From positions 558,001 through 622,000 of the forward strand of contig NC_014506.1 of NCBI RefSeq assembly GCF_000147355.1: a stretch of 64,000 nt of DNA, written 5' to 3'. Both the position numbers and the translations under genes were made by a program. Each line of letters begins with the position of its first letter. Position 1 is the stretch's first letter. The DNA comes from Sulfurimonas autotrophica DSM 16294. Its GTDB lineage: Bacteria; Campylobacterota; Campylobacteria; Campylobacterales; Sulfurimonadaceae. Below are positions 61,899 through 64,000 of this stretch, piece after piece. Below the pieces are notes generated by a model. That model had not been told where the DNA came from and searched no databases. It saw nothing but the letters and a program-made list of their open reading frames with translations.

Positions 61899-63998
61899 AA
61901 ATCGTGTTGTGTCTTCTATGGACATAGGCTTTGCAAAATAATACCCTTGAATGTTATGACATCCGTTTTCTAACATAAATTCAAGTTGTTGCGCTGTTTC
62001 AACACCCTCAGCTAAGGTCTTTAATCCAAGGCTTGATGCAAGCGCAATAATGGCTTTTACTATAGAAATATCATCTTTATTGTCTGGAAGTTCCACTACA
62101 AATGATTTGTCTATTTTAATCTTACTAATAGGAAGTTTTTTTATGTATGACAAGGAGGAATATCCCGTTCCAAAGTCATCTATTGAAATTTTTATGCCTA
62201 GCTCTTTTAGTCGATTTAGTTTAGCAATGGATTCTTCTGGTTTTTGCATTAGTCCACTTTCTGTGATTTCAAGTTCAATTTTCTCTGGGGGGCATTTACT
62301 TGAAGAGATAAGATTACTTATAGATAGCTCAAAATCATCTTTTTGCAGTTGTTTCATAGCGAGATTGAGTGATAAGCTTCCCGTGAATATATTTTCATTT
62401 CGCCATTGCATTACTTGTGCTAGAGCTTTTTTCATAACAATTCTGTCAAGTTCTACTATCATGCCTGTTTCTTCTGCAAAAGGTATAAACTCATCAGGAT
62501 AAATCATATTTCCATTCTCATCAATCCATCGGACTAAAGCTTCAAGTCCTATGATTTCTTTAGTTTGAGCATTAATCTGAGGTTGAAAATAGACATCAAA
62601 CACTTCATTTTTTATTGCATTTCTAAGTTTAGACTGCATAGAGATTCTTTTCATAGCTTTTTGTGTCATCTCTTGGGAATAAAATTGATAATTACCTTTT
62701 CCTTCATCTTTTGCCTTGTACATAGCAGCATCAGCACACTTAAGAAGATTTTGTGCATCAGTGGAATCTTTAGGATACACGCTTATTCCCACACTTGCAG
62801 AAATATATAATACATGTTCGCCGATATCTATGCCTTTGTTCGTTGTATCTAGAATTTTTTGTGTTAAAGTTGAAAGAGCTTCTATATTTTTATAATCATC
62901 AACAATAATCACAAACTCATCACCTCCAATTCTTGCAAGTGTATCTTTTTCCCTAATGGCTTGCTTGAATCTTTGTGCAATAATTTTTAAAACTTTATCA
63001 CCCATATGATGACCTAAAGAATCATTAATCTCTTTAAACTCATCCAGATCAATAAATAGGAGTGCACAATCTTGAGAATTTCTTTTGGCATTATCAATAC
63101 TTAGTGCAAGCCTGTCTTGAAAGAGTGCCCTGTTTGGTAAAAGTGTCAGTTCATCATGTGTTGCTTGAAAATGAAGCTTTTTGGACTGTTGCACAATTTG
63201 TTGCTGCATGTTCTTTGTGTCGGTGATATCTTCATAAATACCTAGTATTCCAATATTTTCGTCATTTATCCCTACAAGTGGTACTTTTGAGGTGGAGAGT
63301 ATAATTGTTTGGCCATTCTCATCAGTCTGTTTTTCTTCAATTTGTAATTTTGCTATTCTTTCTTTGATTACTTCCTGATCATCATTCATATATTTTTTAG
63401 CATCAGTTTTTGCCCAAACCATATCTAAGTCAGTTTTTCCTAAAATTTCATCAATGGAGTTAAGTTTTGCATCCTGTAAAAAAAGATTGTTGGCGCCTAA
63501 ATATTTTCCATTTGTATCTTTCCAAAAAACCCGTACCGGCAAAGTGTTTATGATATTTTGAAGCAATTTAAATTGGTTTTGTACATTTATTTGTAAATTT
63601 TTTCTTTCGGTAATATCTATACTTATCTGAACAACACCTTGAATGTTTTTTTCACTGCTACTTATTGGAGAGAGTGAAAATTCTATGTATTTTCCAGAAG
63701 AGGTGTCTTCACTTTCATAATGTTCAATATATTTTTTTTGCTCTATTGCCTGACATATAGAACATTGGGATTTTTGTGAATTTTTTGGATGAAAAAGCTC
63801 GTGATTTGATTTACCAATTATGTCAATTTCTGCTAAAGATAAAAATTCACAAGCAGCATGATTGATTTGCCTTACCATACCTAATTCATCAACTACTGCT
63901 GCAGCAACAGGAATTGCATCATAGGTCGAAGCACCTTTTTGCATTAACGTAAAAGGCTCTTTTAGAGATGTTTTAATAATAGCCTGTAAAAGTACCCA
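61878..63998 (-). CDS. PAS-PAS-GGDEF-EAL protein (5' partial)
   Basis: The frame is open to the window edge, 18 codons beyond the ATG at 63944, and those codons (LLQAIIKTSLKEPFTLM) fit the lead-in to a PAS domain, so the gene probably starts outside. Two PAS domains (about 10-115 and 130-245) precede GGDEF with an intact RIGGDEFVIIV and DLDEFKEIND. The EAL domain has IGLEALVRW, ELEITESGL and DDFGTGYSS. Both the cyclase and phosphodiesterase active sites look intact; which dominates is unknown. No membrane helix is seen in the part available. Confidence 0.9.
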   Translation of the reverse strand, partial: WVLLQAIIKTSLKEPFTLMQKGASTYDAIPVAAAVVDELGMVRQINHAACEFLSLAEIDIIGKSNHELFHPKNSQKSQCSICQAIEQKKYIEHYESEDTSSGKYIEFSLSPISSSEKNIQGVVQISIDITERKNLQINVQNQFKLLQNIINTLPVRVFWKDTNGKYLGANNLFLQDAKLNSIDEILGKTDLDMVWAKTDAKKYMNDDQEVIKERIAKLQIEEKQTDENGQTIILSTSKVPLVGINDENIGILGIYEDITDTKNMQQQIVQQSKKLHFQATHDELTLLPNRALFQDRLALSIDNAKRNSQDCALLFIDLDEFKEINDSLGHHMGDKVLKIIAQRFKQAIREKDTLARIGGDEFVIIVDDYKNIEALSTLTQKILDTTNKGIDIGEHVLYISASVGISVYPKDSTDAQNLLKCADAAMYKAKDEGKGNYQFYSQEMTQKAMKRISMQSKLRNAIKNEVFDVYFQPQINAQTKEIIGLEALVRWIDENGNMIYPDEFIPFAEETGMIVELDRIVMKKALAQVMQWRNENIFTGSLSLNLAMKQLQKDDFELSISNLISSSKCPPEKIELEITESGLMQKPEESIAKLNRLKELGIKISIDDFGTGYSSLSYIKKLPISKIKIDKSFVVELPDNKDDISIVKAIIALASSLGLKTLAEGVETAQQLEFMLENGCHNIQGYYFAKPMSIEDTTRFLKNFHK

Positions 63999-64000
63999 AA

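Noticed and set aside
1-64000. tRNA, rRNA, CRISPR or prophage genes
   Set aside because: No cloverleaf with a TTCGAATC-type arm, no spaced direct repeats, and no phage structural genes were found by reading.

Overview
The window looks like the chromosome of a chemolithotrophic member of the Campylobacterota (former Epsilonproteobacteria), closest in gene content and order to Sulfurimonas and relatives. Reasons: AT-rich DNA with tightly packed, often overlapping genes; a yajC-secD-secF-(DUF6394)-leuS-lptE-folC-M23 peptidase-bactofilin-mfd block in the same order as I recall from Helicobacter pylori; a cheV-cheA-cheW cluster with a CheA-receiver fusion; a STAS-fused MlaE permease; HQWRQPL-type histidine kinases; and a decayed sulfide:quinone-oxidoreductase-like gene. 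Nothing suggests a plasmid or prophage. No rRNA, tRNA, CRISPR array or intact insertion sequence was found.

Layout. 1-830: the tail of an AAA ATPase facing a broken Sqr/FccB-like flavoprotein gene. 830-4727 (minus): lnt, ppk1 and a gamma-carbonic anhydrase. 4825-18488 (plus): the Sec/leuS/folC/cell-shape/mfd block, into which a diguanylate cyclase gene has been inserted. 18485-20157 (minus): an amidoligase plus class-I glutamine-amidotransferase-like pair. 20284-23456: YmdB, an OmpR-type regulator with a kinase-less membrane partner, and small unknown genes. 23453-27018 (minus): dnaX, pcm and a putative alpha/alpha-barrel protein. 27127-30550 (plus): a host-attachment-family protein, then murL-murD2, an alternative route for placing D-glutamate in peptidoglycan, then a thioredoxin-like protein. 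30568-33704 (minus): rho, a truncated chemoreceptor-like protein and an unknown gene. 33791-35842 (plus): surE, tcdA and two small unknown genes. 35944-40796 (minus): a five-gene run of porin, periplasmic DsrE, Cache protein, response regulator and histidine kinase. 40931-51725 (plus): greA, argC, an lpxH-like gene, cheV-cheA-cheW, an Mla-type lipid ABC system and pepP. 51697-64000: c-di-GMP and two-component signalling genes, including a minus-strand operon of a periplasmic TPxDVY-repeat protein, a Cache/HAMP histidine kinase and a REC-PAS-GGDEF protein, then a GNAT enzyme and a PAS-GGDEF-EAL protein that runs off the right edge.

How it fits together. The window is dominated by envelope building (Sec, Lpt, Lnt, Mla, LpxH-like, MurL/MurD2, M23/bactofilin, amidoligase) and by signal transduction (four GGDEF proteins, three response-regulator/kinase modules, CheV/A/W). 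The observations I rate highest are the TPxDVY-repeat signalling operon, about 20 copies of the palindrome TACATGTA placed in all codon phases, the MurD2-MurL pair, the amidoligase/GATase pair, the porin whose well-placed ATG is one base out of frame, and two related multi-hairpin intergenic elements.
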